This document shows, piece by piece, positions 36,495 to 45,554 of a stretch of 64,000 nt of DNA (its first letter is position 1; the number at the start of each line of letters is the position of its first letter). Both the position numbers and the translations under genes were made by a program. The notes under the pieces were generated by a model. It was not told where the DNA came from, searched no databases, and saw only the letters and a program-made list of their open reading frames with translations. Origin of the DNA: Rhodoplanes serenus (GTDB lineage: Bacteria > Pseudomonadota > Alphaproteobacteria > Rhizobiales > Xanthobacteraceae); the NCBI GenBank assembly GCA_945893145.1, contig CAMDDZ010000008.1, forward strand, positions 1 through 64,000, given 5' to 3'.

Positions 36495-37058
36495 CTACCG
36501 CACCACGCCCGATAGGCAGCACGGCTTGCGCCGCGGCGGCTTGATCTGGCTTTTGAGATAGCAGCGCGCTGAGGCGCCCAGATAGCCGGGCCGCACGTAG
36601 GTCCAAGCCCGGCAGCGGCTCTCGCCCTCGCAGGTCTTCTTGCAGGTTTCGCCGGTCGGATCGGAGGCGATGTCGAAGCTGCGATAGTCGCCGCCGGTGC
36701 GGTCGATTGACGTCTCCACCGGACCGGTGCGCGATTCGAGCAGGCCCCCGCCTTTGATGCCGGACACGCAGCAGGCGTTCTCGACGCGCGGCGTCACCTG
36801 GCTCTTGAGAAAGCAGACCGCGTTGTTGCTGCCGCCGAGCGCAGCCGTGCCCGGATATGAAAACGTCCAGGCCCGGCAGCGCCCCTCGCGCTCGCAGCGC
36901 GCCGCGCAAATCTCCGGGTCGCCGGTGGGCACCACGAAACGCAGCAAATCGCCGCCCGGCCGGTCAAAGCCCCGCTGTGCGCTTGCGGTCTGCGCCGCGC
37001 TCACAGCGATCAAAGCGAAAATCGCGCAGCCCAAAAAGCTTGGGAAAAATCGCCTCAA
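36495..37058 (-). CDS. Secreted PAN/Apple-domain protein with two repeats
   Basis: The 187-residue protein has a signal sequence (LGCAIFALIAVSAAQTASA) and two consecutive PAN-like modules. Each begins with GGD(Y/L)RxF and has the cysteine plan xCxxxCExExxCRAWT...CxLKSQ: one with CAARCEREGRCRAWTF and one with CKKTCEGESRCRAWTY. PAN domains bind proteins or carbohydrates. The TTG at 37058 (after GGAAGGCGGGAC) is preferred; an ATG at 37151 would place a polar stretch before the signal. Related tandem PAN proteins are common in Hyphomicrobiales and lack a known role. Confidence 0.75.
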   Translation of the reverse strand: MRRFFPSFLGCAIFALIAVSAAQTASAQRGFDRPGGDLLRFVVPTGDPEICAARCEREGRCRAWTFSYPGTAALGGSNNAVCFLKSQVTPRVENACCVSGIKGGGLLESRTGPVETSIDRTGGDYRSFDIASDPTGETCKKTCEGESRCRAWTYVRPGYLGASARCYLKSQIKPPRRKPCCLSGVVR

Positions 37059-37159
37059 GTCCCGCCTTCCGATCAATGCAACCGCAGCCCCGCACCATGT
37101 TAATGAAGGCGGCGCGTAGAGGCGAGAGCGTTTGCGTATAGGGCCGCCCACAAAAGAAT

Positions 37160-37186
37160 GCGCCCGCCGGGGGTGCCGGCGGGCGC
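37160..37186 (-). terminator. Rho-independent terminator of the DUF1127 gene
   Basis: GCGCCCGCCGG (37160-37170) and CCGGCGGGCGC (37176-37186) form a perfect 11-bp stem with a 5-base loop. On the minus strand the stem is followed by ATTCTTTTG. It lies 75 bases after the DUF1127 stop codon and ahead of the PAN-protein start. Confidence 0.75.
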
Positions 37187-37260
37187 GTCATCCGGAGAGC
37201 GAGAGGGGATTCGCCGTTCCGGAGTTCGGCCGATGGGAGGATCGGCCGGAGCAGCAAAAC

Positions 37261-37620
37261 TCACATCAGGAAGCAAGCCGGGCGATCGGCCGCCGGATAG
37301 CGTGGCGAGTCGCACGCCGAGTCATTGGCTCCGGCCGATCGTTCGAACGCCACCTTGCGGCGGCTCATGCGCCGTTCGGCGGCCCGCTGGGCCAGCGTGT
37401 CGGTCGGATCCTGCCAGGGCGAGCCCGAATAGGCGTCGCGCAGGTCACCGCGCGTCAGCCCAATGTCGGCCAGCATGCGATCGTCGAGGCGCGTCAGCAT
37501 CGCGGCATGACGGCGATTCTTCAGCCCGCGGCCCATCTCCTTGAGCTTGCGAATCAAGGCCACAAGCGCCCGGACGGCTGGGCGGCCGGCTTCGAGGGTA
37601 AGGCTGGTAATGGCGGGCAT
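37261..37620 (-). CDS. DUF1127 domain protein
   Basis: The 119-residue protein carries a central DUF1127 motif (RRHAAMLTRLDDRMLADIGLTRGDLRDAY) with helical flanks and a longer C-terminal tail than the usual 45-70-residue members. DUF1127 proteins are Arg-rich and small, and in other alphaproteobacteria have been linked to RNA-related regulation and phosphate or sRNA networks. The ATG at 37620 follows GGAGG. It is divergent from a LysR regulator 213 bases away, a common pairing in Bradyrhizobium-type genomes. Confidence 0.82.
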   Translation of the reverse strand: MPAITSLTLEAGRPAVRALVALIRKLKEMGRGLKNRRHAAMLTRLDDRMLADIGLTRGDLRDAYSGSPWQDPTDTLAQRAAERRMSRRKVAFERSAGANDSACDSPRYPAADRPACFLM

Positions 37621-37833
37621 GGCATCCTCCAATCGCTTGAAAAATCAGGGGAAGGTGCCTTTAGCGGCCACCGCAATGTTGCGGAGCCGCGCTCACCTTC
37701 CATCCGATGTCGTCGGAACCCCCCTAATATGCACCGCAGCAATTGATAAGTGAAACGAATGTTTGTAATCTAACTGATCATCGAAGATGATGGATTGCCG
37801 GGGCGGCTCCCGGGATCACGCAGGGAATTTTCC

Positions 37834-38715
37834 ATGAGCGCGCTCATCGACATCGACCAACTGCGCACCTTCATCGCGATCGTCGAGACCGGCAGCTTCA
37901 CCAAGGCCGCCGAGGTTGTGCACAAGACCCAGTCGGCAGTGTCGATGCAGATGAAGCGACTCGAAGAGCGCCTCGGCCGCGCGATCTTCGCGCGCGACGG
38001 CCGCGCCTCGAAGCTGACCGAGGACGGCGAGCGGTTGCTCGACTACGCGCGCCGCATCGTGAAGCTCAACATCGAGGCGCTCGCTGCTTTCTCCGACGCC
38101 GAACTCACCGGCCGCGTGCGGCTCGGACTACCGGACGATTACGCGGACCGTTACCTGCCCGAGATCATGGCGCGGTTCTCGCGCGCCTATCCGGGCGTCG
38201 AGCTTACGGTCATGTGCGAGCCTTCGGTCGAGCTGGTCGAACTGATCGACGCCAACGAACTCGACCTCGCCATCGTCACCGACTGCGGCACGTCACGCGC
38301 ATCGGAAACCTTCCGGCGCGAGCGGCTGCTGTGGGTGACGTCGAACCGCCATTCCACTCATGTGGAGGAGCCGCTGCCGCTCGCACTCGGCCGGTCGAGC
38401 TGCGGCTGGCGCCGCGCCGCAATTGGATGCCTGGAGACCATCGGCCGTCCGCACCACATCCTCTACACCAGCCCCAACGCCAGCGCGGTCGCCTCCGCGG
38501 TGCTCTCCGGGCTTGCGGTGTCGGTGTTTCCAGAGTCGGGATTGCGGCCCGGCATGCGCGTGCTCAGCCCGGGCGACGGCTTTCCGGAATTGCCGGGCTG
38601 CCGCGTCGGCCTGATCCGCAATCCGCACGAGACCAGCGCGCTTGCTGACGCACTCGCCGAGCACATCATTTCGTCGCTCGATAACCTGTCGGATGCGGCT
38701 CAAGCGGCGGAGTGA
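37834..38715 (+). CDS. LysR-family transcriptional regulator
   Basis: The 293-residue protein has the LysR winged HTH at the N-terminus (DIDQLRTFIAIVETGSFTKAAEVVHKTQSAVSMQMKRLEERLG) and a two-lobed effector-binding domain (VRLGLPDDYADRYLPEIMARF...DLAIVTDCG). The ATG at 37834 gives the normal start; the upstream in-frame extension is unneeded. It is transcribed divergently from the DUF1127 gene and may control it. Its 3' end is convergent with, and almost abuts, the amidohydrolase gene. Confidence 0.92.
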   Translation: MSALIDIDQLRTFIAIVETGSFTKAAEVVHKTQSAVSMQMKRLEERLGRAIFARDGRASKLTEDGERLLDYARRIVKLNIEALAAFSDAELTGRVRLGLPDDYADRYLPEIMARFSRAYPGVELTVMCEPSVELVELIDANELDLAIVTDCGTSRASETFRRERLLWVTSNRHSTHVEEPLPLALGRSSCGWRRAAIGCLETIGRPHHILYTSPNASAVASAVLSGLAVSVFPESGLRPGMRVLSPGDGFPELPGCRVGLIRNPHETSALADALAEHIISSLDNLSDAAQAAE

Positions 38716-38729
38716 AACAACCGACTTGT

Positions 38730-40512
38730 TCAGGCGTTGAATTCGTCGAGCCACGCCGTGGGCAGACCCGCGTTCCGATAAAAATGCTTCCAGCCGGCCC
38801 CGTGTGCCGTTCGCGCGCTGATCGATTCCGAGTCCGAGGAAACGGATCGAATTGCGATACATGATCGCGTCAACCTCAGTCGCACTGAAACCGGCGTCGC
38901 AGAGCGCGGCCAGCATTTGGTCCGGATAGGATCGGCGGGCGAAGAGATCGATTGGCGGCATACCCTCTTCCCGGCCAACCAACGCCCAGTCGGTGCCGTA
39001 CATCAGATGCCGCGCACAATCGGGAAATCCGGACTTGAAGACCTTCAGGTTCTCGATGACCCGCTTCCGGCCGTAATCCTGGATGCCGAGGATGTTGCCC
39101 TTACTGTTTAGGACTTCGCTGAAATAGCTGAGATCGGCAAACACGTTCGGTTTCGGCCTCTCGATCCAGGTCTTGCCGATGAACCAGTCCCAGGTCTGAT
39201 CGCGGGCAAGCAGTTCGCCGGTCTCGCTCCGCCCGGCAAACCGGCCAAAGTGGGCGAAGTTCACCCGCAGGTTCGGGAATTTCGACAGCACGGGCTGCCA
39301 GTAGCGCGGATTAGCGCGCTGACCGAAGGTCGGGCTGGTTTCATTCGAGTCGGTGGTGTGCGCCATGATCGGCACATTGTTGTCGTTGCACCACGCGTAC
39401 AACTGCATCAGCGCGTCATCGAGCAGCTTGCCCGGGATCGATCCGAGCCCGTTTGACCTCACCGGCGTGTTGTCGTTGCATCTATTGGAGTTATCGCCGC
39501 CGAATCGCACGTAGCATGGAAACTTCTTGCCAAGCTCGGCATTGCCGGACGGTTGGAACCCCATCGGCGGATAAAGCTTAATCCCGATGAATCCCTTCTC
39601 CATCACCGCGCGCTGAACGAGCTTGAGCGGGGCATCCGCCTCCGGTCGTCTGTTCTTTTCGTGGATCGCCTGCCGGAGCGGATCAAATCCGACGAAGCCG
39701 TGCACATGCGGCCCATTCTTCCGGCGCGAAATCCGCGCCATAACCTCGATCTGGTCTGCGAGCGCGAATTTCGGCTCGTCTTCCACCCACATCGAGAAAT
39801 CGACCAGCGCCGGAGTCATTAGCGGCACGCGACCGCGGTGAATCCGGCTCAGGTCTTCGGCCATTTCGAAGCGGTGACGCGTAAACAGAAGCGCCCAACG
39901 GATGTACCGGCCTATCACTTTGTTGCTGGCGTAAAGCCTAACCGCAAGGTCGGCGCGCTGCACGCGATCGATGTCGTCACGGGAGGCGCCGCAGCAGAAG
40001 AACTGTGGGTACGCCTCGGTGATCAGCAATTCTTGAAGACGGTTGAGCGCGTTGTCGATGGCTTCGGCAGCCATGAAGGAACGCCAATACAGGATGTCCC
40101 TGTCCCAGATCTTATCGAGCAAGGTTTCCACGATCTCGCGGCCGTCGAGCTGGCGCTGCGCGGCCGACGGCACTGACTTGCGCCCCTGCTCGATTTCCTC
40201 GATGAAGCCGATCTCCTCCGCCGGTTTAGGCGAGCGATCCTGCAACAGCTTCGTCAACTCATGAATCAAGATGGCGAAGGCGTCAGGATAGCGCGCGAAT
40301 AGCCCGCCCAACTCCTGGCTTCCACGAATCACCACCTTCTTCAGGAAGCCCTCGACCGGTAGATCGCCGGCGTTGAAGATGTGGCAATGCACATCGATGA
40401 ATCGGCTCTGCCCGCTGCAAGCCACGCTCGTCTGAGCCCAGCCCCGGCTGACGGCGAGCGAACTGCCGACGCTCGCAAGAACGCCAGTCACTGCCTGACG
40501 ACGGTTCAACAT
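38730..40512 (-). CDS. Secreted metal-dependent amidohydrolase (frameshifted near 3' end)
   Basis: This is a TIM-barrel amidohydrolase (COG2159-like) with a twin-arginine-type signal (NRRQAVTGVLASVGSSLAV). The metal motif DVHCHIFNAGD lies near residue 40, with KGFIGIKLYPPMGF, PIMAHTTDSNE and MYGTDWALVG further along. The reading frame breaks at the A-run 38780-38784 (T-run on the coding strand). As read, the protein runs on through antisense of the LysR gene to 38293. With one T fewer, the sequence continues EAFYRNAGLPTAWLDEFNA and stops at 38730, a normal family end of about 593 residues. Substrate unknown. The frameshift may be an assembly error. Confidence 0.75.
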
Positions 40513-40616
40513 GGATGCCCCCCTTTTTCGTCATGAGTGCACTCTATCACAGGTAGAAGGAAGCGGCATACACCCGTACACGAGGTGGAGCTGGCTTGCG
40601 CTGCGCCAGTCGCGAC

Positions 40617-41981
40617 TTAATAAGCGAGTTCGTCGAACACCGGATCGACCGAGCCGTTCCACGGCCCTGCGTACCGCGCCAGCAGATCCTCGGCCGGCGT
40701 GGTGCCGCGCGCGACGATCTCCTCCAGCACGCGCAGATAACGCGTCTCGTCGCGGCCGTTGCGGTCGAGCCGCTTGCGCCGGACCAGACCCTTCTGGGCC
40801 AGCGTGAGCGTTTCGATGGCGAGCGCCAAGAGAGTGCGGCCCCGGATGGTGGCCTTGAAGCCAAGCTTCGGCACATCGTCGCGCAGCTTCTGACGCTCTG
40901 CCGCGGTCCAGTCCTTCACGATCTGCCAGCACGCATCGAGATTGTCGTCGTCATACATCAGGCCGACCCAATAGGCCGGCAGCGACGGCAGCACGCGCCA
41001 CGGCCCGCCGTCGGCGCCGCGCATCTCGATGTAACGCTTGAGGCGCACCTCCGGAAAGATTGTCGAGACGTGGTTGGCCCAGTCCGAGATGGTGGCGCGC
41101 TCGCCGGGGATAAGCTTGCCGGCAAGATGATCGCGGAACGATTTTCCGGCGACGTCGATATACCGGTCGCCGCGCTTGACGAAATACATCGGCACGTCGA
41201 GCGCGTAATCGGCGTAGCGCTCGAAGCCCATGCCGGACTCGAACACCCACGGCAGCATGCCGGCGCGCTGATTGTCGGTATCGCGCCAGATTTCCGAGCG
41301 GAACGACAGCAGGCCGTTCGGCTTGCCCTCGGTGAACGGCGAGTTCGCGAACAGCGCAGTCGCAACCGGCTGCAACGCGATCGAAACCCGCATCTTCCGC
41401 ACCATGTCGGCTTCGGAGGAGAAGTCGTGGTTCGTCTGCACCGTGCAGGTGCGATACATCATGTCGAGGCCGAGCGAGCCGACCTTCGGCATGTAATTCG
41501 TCATGATCTTGTAGCGGCCCTTGGGCATCACCGGCATGTCGGCGCGGCTCCAGTTCGGCGTCATGCCGATGCCGAGGAAGCCGATACCGAGCGGGCGCGC
41601 CACCTCGCGCACTTGCGCAAGATGCGCGAACAGCTCGCTCGCGGTCTCATGCACGTTGTCGACCGGCGCGCCGGACAGTTCGAACTGCCCGCCGGGCTCC
41701 AGCGAGATCGCGCCGCCGCCGGTGACGTCGGCGAGGCCGATGATGTTCTCGCCTTCCATGATCGGCTCCCAGCCGAGCATGTCGCGCATGCCGTCGAGCA
41801 GCGCGCGGATGCCGCGCGGCCCGCCATAGGGGACCGGCCGATGGCCTTTCACTGTGAAGGCGAACTTCTCGTGCTCGGTGCCGACCCGGAATTGCTCCTT
41901 CGGCTTACAGCCTTCCGCGAACCACGCGACGAGCTCGTCGCGCGAGTTGATCGGCGTCATGTCGACCTGGTCGCGAGCCAT
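40617..41981 (-). CDS. gshA: Glutamate-cysteine ligase (plant/alphaproteobacterial type)
   Basis: The 454-residue enzyme makes gamma-glutamylcysteine for glutathione. The GCS2/GshA-type motifs fit the plant and rhizobial branch: FRVGTEHEKFAF, PVPYGGPRGIRALLDGM, SLEPGGQFELSGAP, NYMPKVGSLGLDMMYRTCTVQTNHDFSSE and EMRGADGGPW. Length agrees with that family (about 450-460). It appears to be transcribed alone. The regulation cannot be read from the sequence. Confidence 0.95.
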   Translation of the reverse strand: MARDQVDMTPINSRDELVAWFAEGCKPKEQFRVGTEHEKFAFTVKGHRPVPYGGPRGIRALLDGMRDMLGWEPIMEGENIIGLADVTGGGAISLEPGGQFELSGAPVDNVHETASELFAHLAQVREVARPLGIGFLGIGMTPNWSRADMPVMPKGRYKIMTNYMPKVGSLGLDMMYRTCTVQTNHDFSSEADMVRKMRVSIALQPVATALFANSPFTEGKPNGLLSFRSEIWRDTDNQRAGMLPWVFESGMGFERYADYALDVPMYFVKRGDRYIDVAGKSFRDHLAGKLIPGERATISDWANHVSTIFPEVRLKRYIEMRGADGGPWRVLPSLPAYWVGLMYDDDNLDACWQIVKDWTAAERQKLRDDVPKLGFKATIRGRTLLALAIETLTLAQKGLVRRKRLDRNGRDETRYLRVLEEIVARGTTPAEDLLARYAGPWNGSVDPVFDELAY

Positions 41982-42107
41982 TCAGGGGTTCCGGCAGCAA
42001 AAGGTCGCGACCTTAATCATGGGCGCGACGAAAGGGCAACGTGGATGAGGGTCTGGCTGACCAGCGGCAAAACGCTTGCGGCAGGTCAAAGTCGCTTAGT
42101 TCATCGC

Positions 42108-42851
42108 CTAGTTCGGCTTCTGGAATTTCAGCACGAATTCATCGACCGGGACCTTGGGACGGAAGATCGGCTCGTCGCGCGGATCCTCCGGATGGCGCAG
42201 GAAATCGGCCTTTGCGACGAGCCGGAAGCCCGCAGCCTCGATCTCCTGCCGAAGCGCGGCCTCCTCGATCCGATGCAACGTCTTGCCCACCGTGACGCCC
42301 GCGCCGGGCTTGGCGGAATGGTCCGCAACCACCAGGAAGCCACCGGGCTTGAGCGCCGCAAACAGCTTGCGATTCATGACGGCGCGGTCGACCGCCATAT
42401 AGGTGGTGTCGTGGTAGTAGAAGAAGAACGTGATGAGATCGAAGCCGCCCACGTCAGCCGGCAGCGGATCGTCGAACGGGCGAGTCAGCACCGTGACGTT
42501 CTTCATGATCGGCGTCTTCATACGCGCCTCGAACCGCTCCCTGGCGCGCGCATTGGCGTCAGTGGAATCCTGGGCGTAGACCGTGCCGGCCGGACCGACC
42601 GAGCGCGCCATCAGTTCGGTGCTGTAGCCGCCACCAGCGCCCATATCGAGCACCTTCATGCCGGGGCGCACGCCCGTGAATGTGAGCAGCTTCACCGGAT
42701 CGCGACGCTGGTCGGTCTGCCGATCGGCGTCGCTGCGGTCTGGCGCAGCAATGAGAGCACCATAATCCTGCGCCGACGCCGGAAGCTGCGCGCCTGCGAG
42801 CAGCGCGCCGCAAGCCAAGAGGCCGATGATGATCGTTCTTGAAATCTGCAT
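42108..42851 (-). CDS. Exported SAM-dependent methyltransferase (COG4798-like)
   Basis: The 247-residue protein has a cleavable signal peptide (IIIGLLACGALLAGAQLPASAQ). A class I methyltransferase domain follows with SAM motif VLDMGAGGGYSTELMARSVG, GGFDLITFFFYYHDTTYM and LKPGGFLVVADHSAK. Predicted periplasmic methyltransferases of this group are widespread in alphaproteobacteria but uncharacterised, and how SAM would reach the periplasm is unclear. It lies downstream of fadJ with a 15-base gap and may be the last gene of that operon. Confidence 0.85.
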   Translation of the reverse strand: MQISRTIIIGLLACGALLAGAQLPASAQDYGALIAAPDRSDADRQTDQRRDPVKLLTFTGVRPGMKVLDMGAGGGYSTELMARSVGPAGTVYAQDSTDANARARERFEARMKTPIMKNVTVLTRPFDDPLPADVGGFDLITFFFYYHDTTYMAVDRAVMNRKLFAALKPGGFLVVADHSAKPGAGVTVGKTLHRIEEAALRQEIEAAGFRLVAKADFLRHPEDPRDEPIFRPKVPVDEFVLKFQKPN

Positions 42852-42866
42852 GAATTCCTCCGGCGA

Positions 42867-45077
42867 TTACGCCGCTTTCTTTCCCGGCGGGAACCGCCGG
42901 TAGAAACGGTCATCGGTTTTGGCCAGGTCGAGCAGGAGCTGCGGCGGCGCGAAGCGCGGACCGTACTTCTTTTCGAACCGCTGGCACAGTTCGACAAACT
43001 TCTTGCTGCCCATCATGTCGATATAGGACAGCGTGCCGCCGGAGTAAGGGGCGAAGCCCCAGCCCAGGATCGAGCCGACGTCCGCCTCGCGCACGTCGGT
43101 CACGACATGCTCCTCGAAGGTGCGTGCGGCCTCGACCGCCATCACCACCAGGAAACGCTGCTTCAACTCCTCGACGTCGAGCGCATCGACCTGGTCGCGG
43201 CTGAGCTTGGCCGGAATCAGATTGCCAAGCTCGGGCCACAGCCGCTTCTTGCCGCCCTGCGGATAATCGTAGAAGCCCTTGCCGTTCTTGCGGCCGAGCC
43301 GGCCGTTCTTCTCGACCATGTCCTCGAGCAGCTTCTTCTGCCGCGGATCGATCGCCTGCGGTCCGAGATCGGCTTCGGCGGCGCGGACGATCCGCAAGCC
43401 GAGGTCGAGCGCGGTCTCGTCGTTGAGCGACAACGGACCGACCGGCATGCCGGCCATGCGCGCGGTGTTCTCGATCATCGGCGCCGGAATTCCCTCCAGC
43501 AGCATGAGGTGGCCTTCCTGGATGTAGTTCAACACGCAGCGGTTGGCGTAGAAGCCGCGCGTGTCGTTCACCACAATCGGAGTCTTGCGGATCGCCCGTA
43601 CGAAATCGAGCGCAGTCGCCAGCGCCGCATCGCCGGTCTTCTTGCCCACGATGATTTCGACCAGCATCATGCGCTCGACCGGCGAGAAGAAGTGAATGCC
43701 AATGAAGCGCGCTGGATCCTTCGCGGTTTCCGCAAGCGATGTGATCGGCAGCGTCGATGTGTTGGAGCCGAACACCACACCGGCATTGACAGCTTGCGCC
43801 TTGGTGGTGGCGTCAGCCTTCACTTTTCGGTCCTCGAACACCGCCTCGACGATCAAGTCCACATCCTTCAGCGCGCCGTAATCCGCAGTCGGCGTGATGC
43901 GCGCCAGCACGGCGTCGCGGGCGGCGCTCTGCATCCGGCCCTTGTTGACCTGATCGGTAAGGCTTTTCTGAACCGTGGCCTTGCCCTTGTCGGCGCTGTC
44001 CTGATCGCGGTCGATCAGCACCACATCGATACCGGCCTGCGCGCTGACCGAAGCGATACCGGCGCCCATGAAGCCCGCGCCAATGATGCCGATCTTCTTG
44101 AGCTGCGTTGCCGGCACGCCGGCCGGCCGCCGCGCGCCTTTGTTCAAGTCCTGCATAGAAACGAACAGCGAGCGGATCATCGCCGCCGCTTCCGGCGAGC
44201 GCAGAATTTTCGCAAAGTGGCGCGACTCGACGGTGAGCGCGCGGTCGATCGGCAGCAGCAGGCCCTCGTAGACGACCTGGAGGATCGAGCGCGCGGCCGG
44301 ATAATTGTCGTAGGTCTCGCGCCGGTAGATCGCGTTCGCGGCGGGCCACGTCATCATGCCGGCCTTGGAATAGACCGGCCCGCCCGGCAGGCGAAAACCT
44401 TCGGTGTCCCACGGCGCCTTGGCCTTCGGATTGGCCTTCACCCACTCCTTCGCGGTCTTGATTGTGTCGGCGGTCGGCACCACCGCGTCGATGAGCTTCA
44501 TCGTTTTGGCACGGTTGAGCGGAAGCTGGTCGCCTTTGAGCAGGAATTGCAGCGCGTCGGCAGTCTGCATCATGCGCGACACGCGCTGCGTGCCGCCGGC
44601 GCCAGGGAACAGTCCGATTTTCACTTCGGGAAGGCCAAGGCGAGTCTTATCGTTGTCGGCGGCGATGCGCTGATGGCACGCCAGGCAAAGCTCGAAGCCG
44701 CCGCCGAGCGCGGTGCCGTTGATTGCGGCAGCGAACGGCTTGCCGCAGGTTTCGATCCGCCGGTAGAGCTGCGACAGCTTGCGGCTCTCCTCGAACAGCC
44801 GCGTCGCGGCCGCCTCCTCGCCCTGCGACTTGGCCAACTCCTGAAAGGTACGGCCAAGCGATTCCAACAGCGTCAGATCGGCGCCCGCACAGAACGTCTC
44901 TTTGCCCGACGTGATGACCGCGCCCTTGATCGCAGCATCGATCGCGATCTTCTCGACGATGGCGGCAAGCTCCTGGATCGCACTCACGTCGATCACGTTC
45001 ATCGAGCGGCCGGGCATGTCCCAGGTGACGAGCGCGATGCCGTCGCTGTCCACGTCGAGCTTGAAATTGTCGGGCAT
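42867..45077 (-). CDS. fadJ: Fatty-acid oxidation multifunctional enzyme (enoyl-CoA hydratase / 3-hydroxyacyl-CoA dehydrogenase)
   Basis: The 736-residue protein has an N-terminal crotonase domain (TSGKETFCAGADLTLLESLG; NGTALGGGFELCLACH; GLPEVKIGLFPGAGGTQRV). The NAD-binding domain starts near 325 (IGIIGAGFMGAGIASVSAQAG), followed by two C-terminal dehydrogenase domains (FFSPVERMMLVEIIVG and RMAGMPVGPLSLNDETALDLG). It catalyses steps two and three of beta-oxidation. The ATG at 45077 (MPDNFKLDVDSDGIALVTWD) is the normal start. It forms an operon with thiolase and acyl-CoA dehydrogenase genes, interrupted by two cupins. Confidence 0.94.
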   Translation of the reverse strand: MPDNFKLDVDSDGIALVTWDMPGRSMNVIDVSAIQELAAIVEKIAIDAAIKGAVITSGKETFCAGADLTLLESLGRTFQELAKSQGEEAAATRLFEESRKLSQLYRRIETCGKPFAAAINGTALGGGFELCLACHQRIAADNDKTRLGLPEVKIGLFPGAGGTQRVSRMMQTADALQFLLKGDQLPLNRAKTMKLIDAVVPTADTIKTAKEWVKANPKAKAPWDTEGFRLPGGPVYSKAGMMTWPAANAIYRRETYDNYPAARSILQVVYEGLLLPIDRALTVESRHFAKILRSPEAAAMIRSLFVSMQDLNKGARRPAGVPATQLKKIGIIGAGFMGAGIASVSAQAGIDVVLIDRDQDSADKGKATVQKSLTDQVNKGRMQSAARDAVLARITPTADYGALKDVDLIVEAVFEDRKVKADATTKAQAVNAGVVFGSNTSTLPITSLAETAKDPARFIGIHFFSPVERMMLVEIIVGKKTGDAALATALDFVRAIRKTPIVVNDTRGFYANRCVLNYIQEGHLMLLEGIPAPMIENTARMAGMPVGPLSLNDETALDLGLRIVRAAEADLGPQAIDPRQKKLLEDMVEKNGRLGRKNGKGFYDYPQGGKKRLWPELGNLIPAKLSRDQVDALDVEELKQRFLVVMAVEAARTFEEHVVTDVREADVGSILGWGFAPYSGGTLSYIDMMGSKKFVELCQRFEKKYGPRFAPPQLLLDLAKTDDRFYRRFPPGKKAA

Positions 45078-45082
45078 TGCGC

Positions 45083-45547
45083 TCACTCCTTGATCGGCGT
45101 GCCGTTCTTGCGCATCCAGCGGCGACTCTTGTCGTCGCGCTCCATCATGAAATCGACGTCGGGATAGTGCACGCGCTCGGCCTTCGAGCGCGTCCCGACC
45201 TCGAGATAGACCGCATCGCGATTGCTGCGATTGATCAGGCAGTGCCCAACGCCACCGTTGGCCCGCCAACCAGCGGCATCTCCAGGCTTCAATACGATCT
45301 CGCCGTCGTTTTCATGCAGCACCAGCTCGCCCTCCAGCACGAGGATGAATTCGTCCTCGGTCTCATGCCAGTGGCGCAGCGCCGATGAGCCGCCGACTTT
45401 GATGCGCGCCATGTTGACGCCGAACTGCGTCAGGCCGACCGCGTCGCCGAGCTTTTGCTTCTCGCGGCCCGCAATCGCGTGCGCAAATTCCTTCGGGTAG
45501 GACACATTGTTGGTCCAGGGCAGCGATTTGATGTCGATCTTCGGCAT
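45083..45547 (-). CDS. Cupin-domain protein, tandem copy 1
   Basis: The 154-residue single cupin begins MPKIDIKSLPWTNNVSYPKEF. Motif 1 is SSALRHWHETEDEFILVLEGELVL, with His, His and Glu as likely metal ligands; the later motif is GDAAGWRANGGVGHCLINRSNRDAVYLEVGTR. It is clearly paralogous to the gene just upstream: both share [24 protein letters not shown] and the H(C)LINR...DAVYxEVGTR block. Its ATG lies 7 bases after the stop of copy 2. The function in the beta-oxidation operon is unknown. Confidence 0.85.
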   Translation of the reverse strand: MPKIDIKSLPWTNNVSYPKEFAHAIAGREKQKLGDAVGLTQFGVNMARIKVGGSSALRHWHETEDEFILVLEGELVLHENDGEIVLKPGDAAGWRANGGVGHCLINRSNRDAVYLEVGTRSKAERVHYPDVDFMMERDDKSRRWMRKNGTPIKE

Positions 45548-45554
45548 GTTGCTC

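Noticed and set aside
38293-38729. C-terminal extension of the amidohydrolase
   Set aside because: It arises from a frameshift at 38780-38784 and is the antisense of the LysR gene. The natural stop is at 38730.
40596-42842. 748-codon plus-strand ORF
   Set aside because: Spans the antisense of two well-supported genes (glutamate-cysteine ligase and methyltransferase). Long antisense frames are expected at this GC content.
43107-45167. 686-codon plus-strand ORF
   Set aside because: Antisense of the FadJ-like gene, with no recognisable domain.
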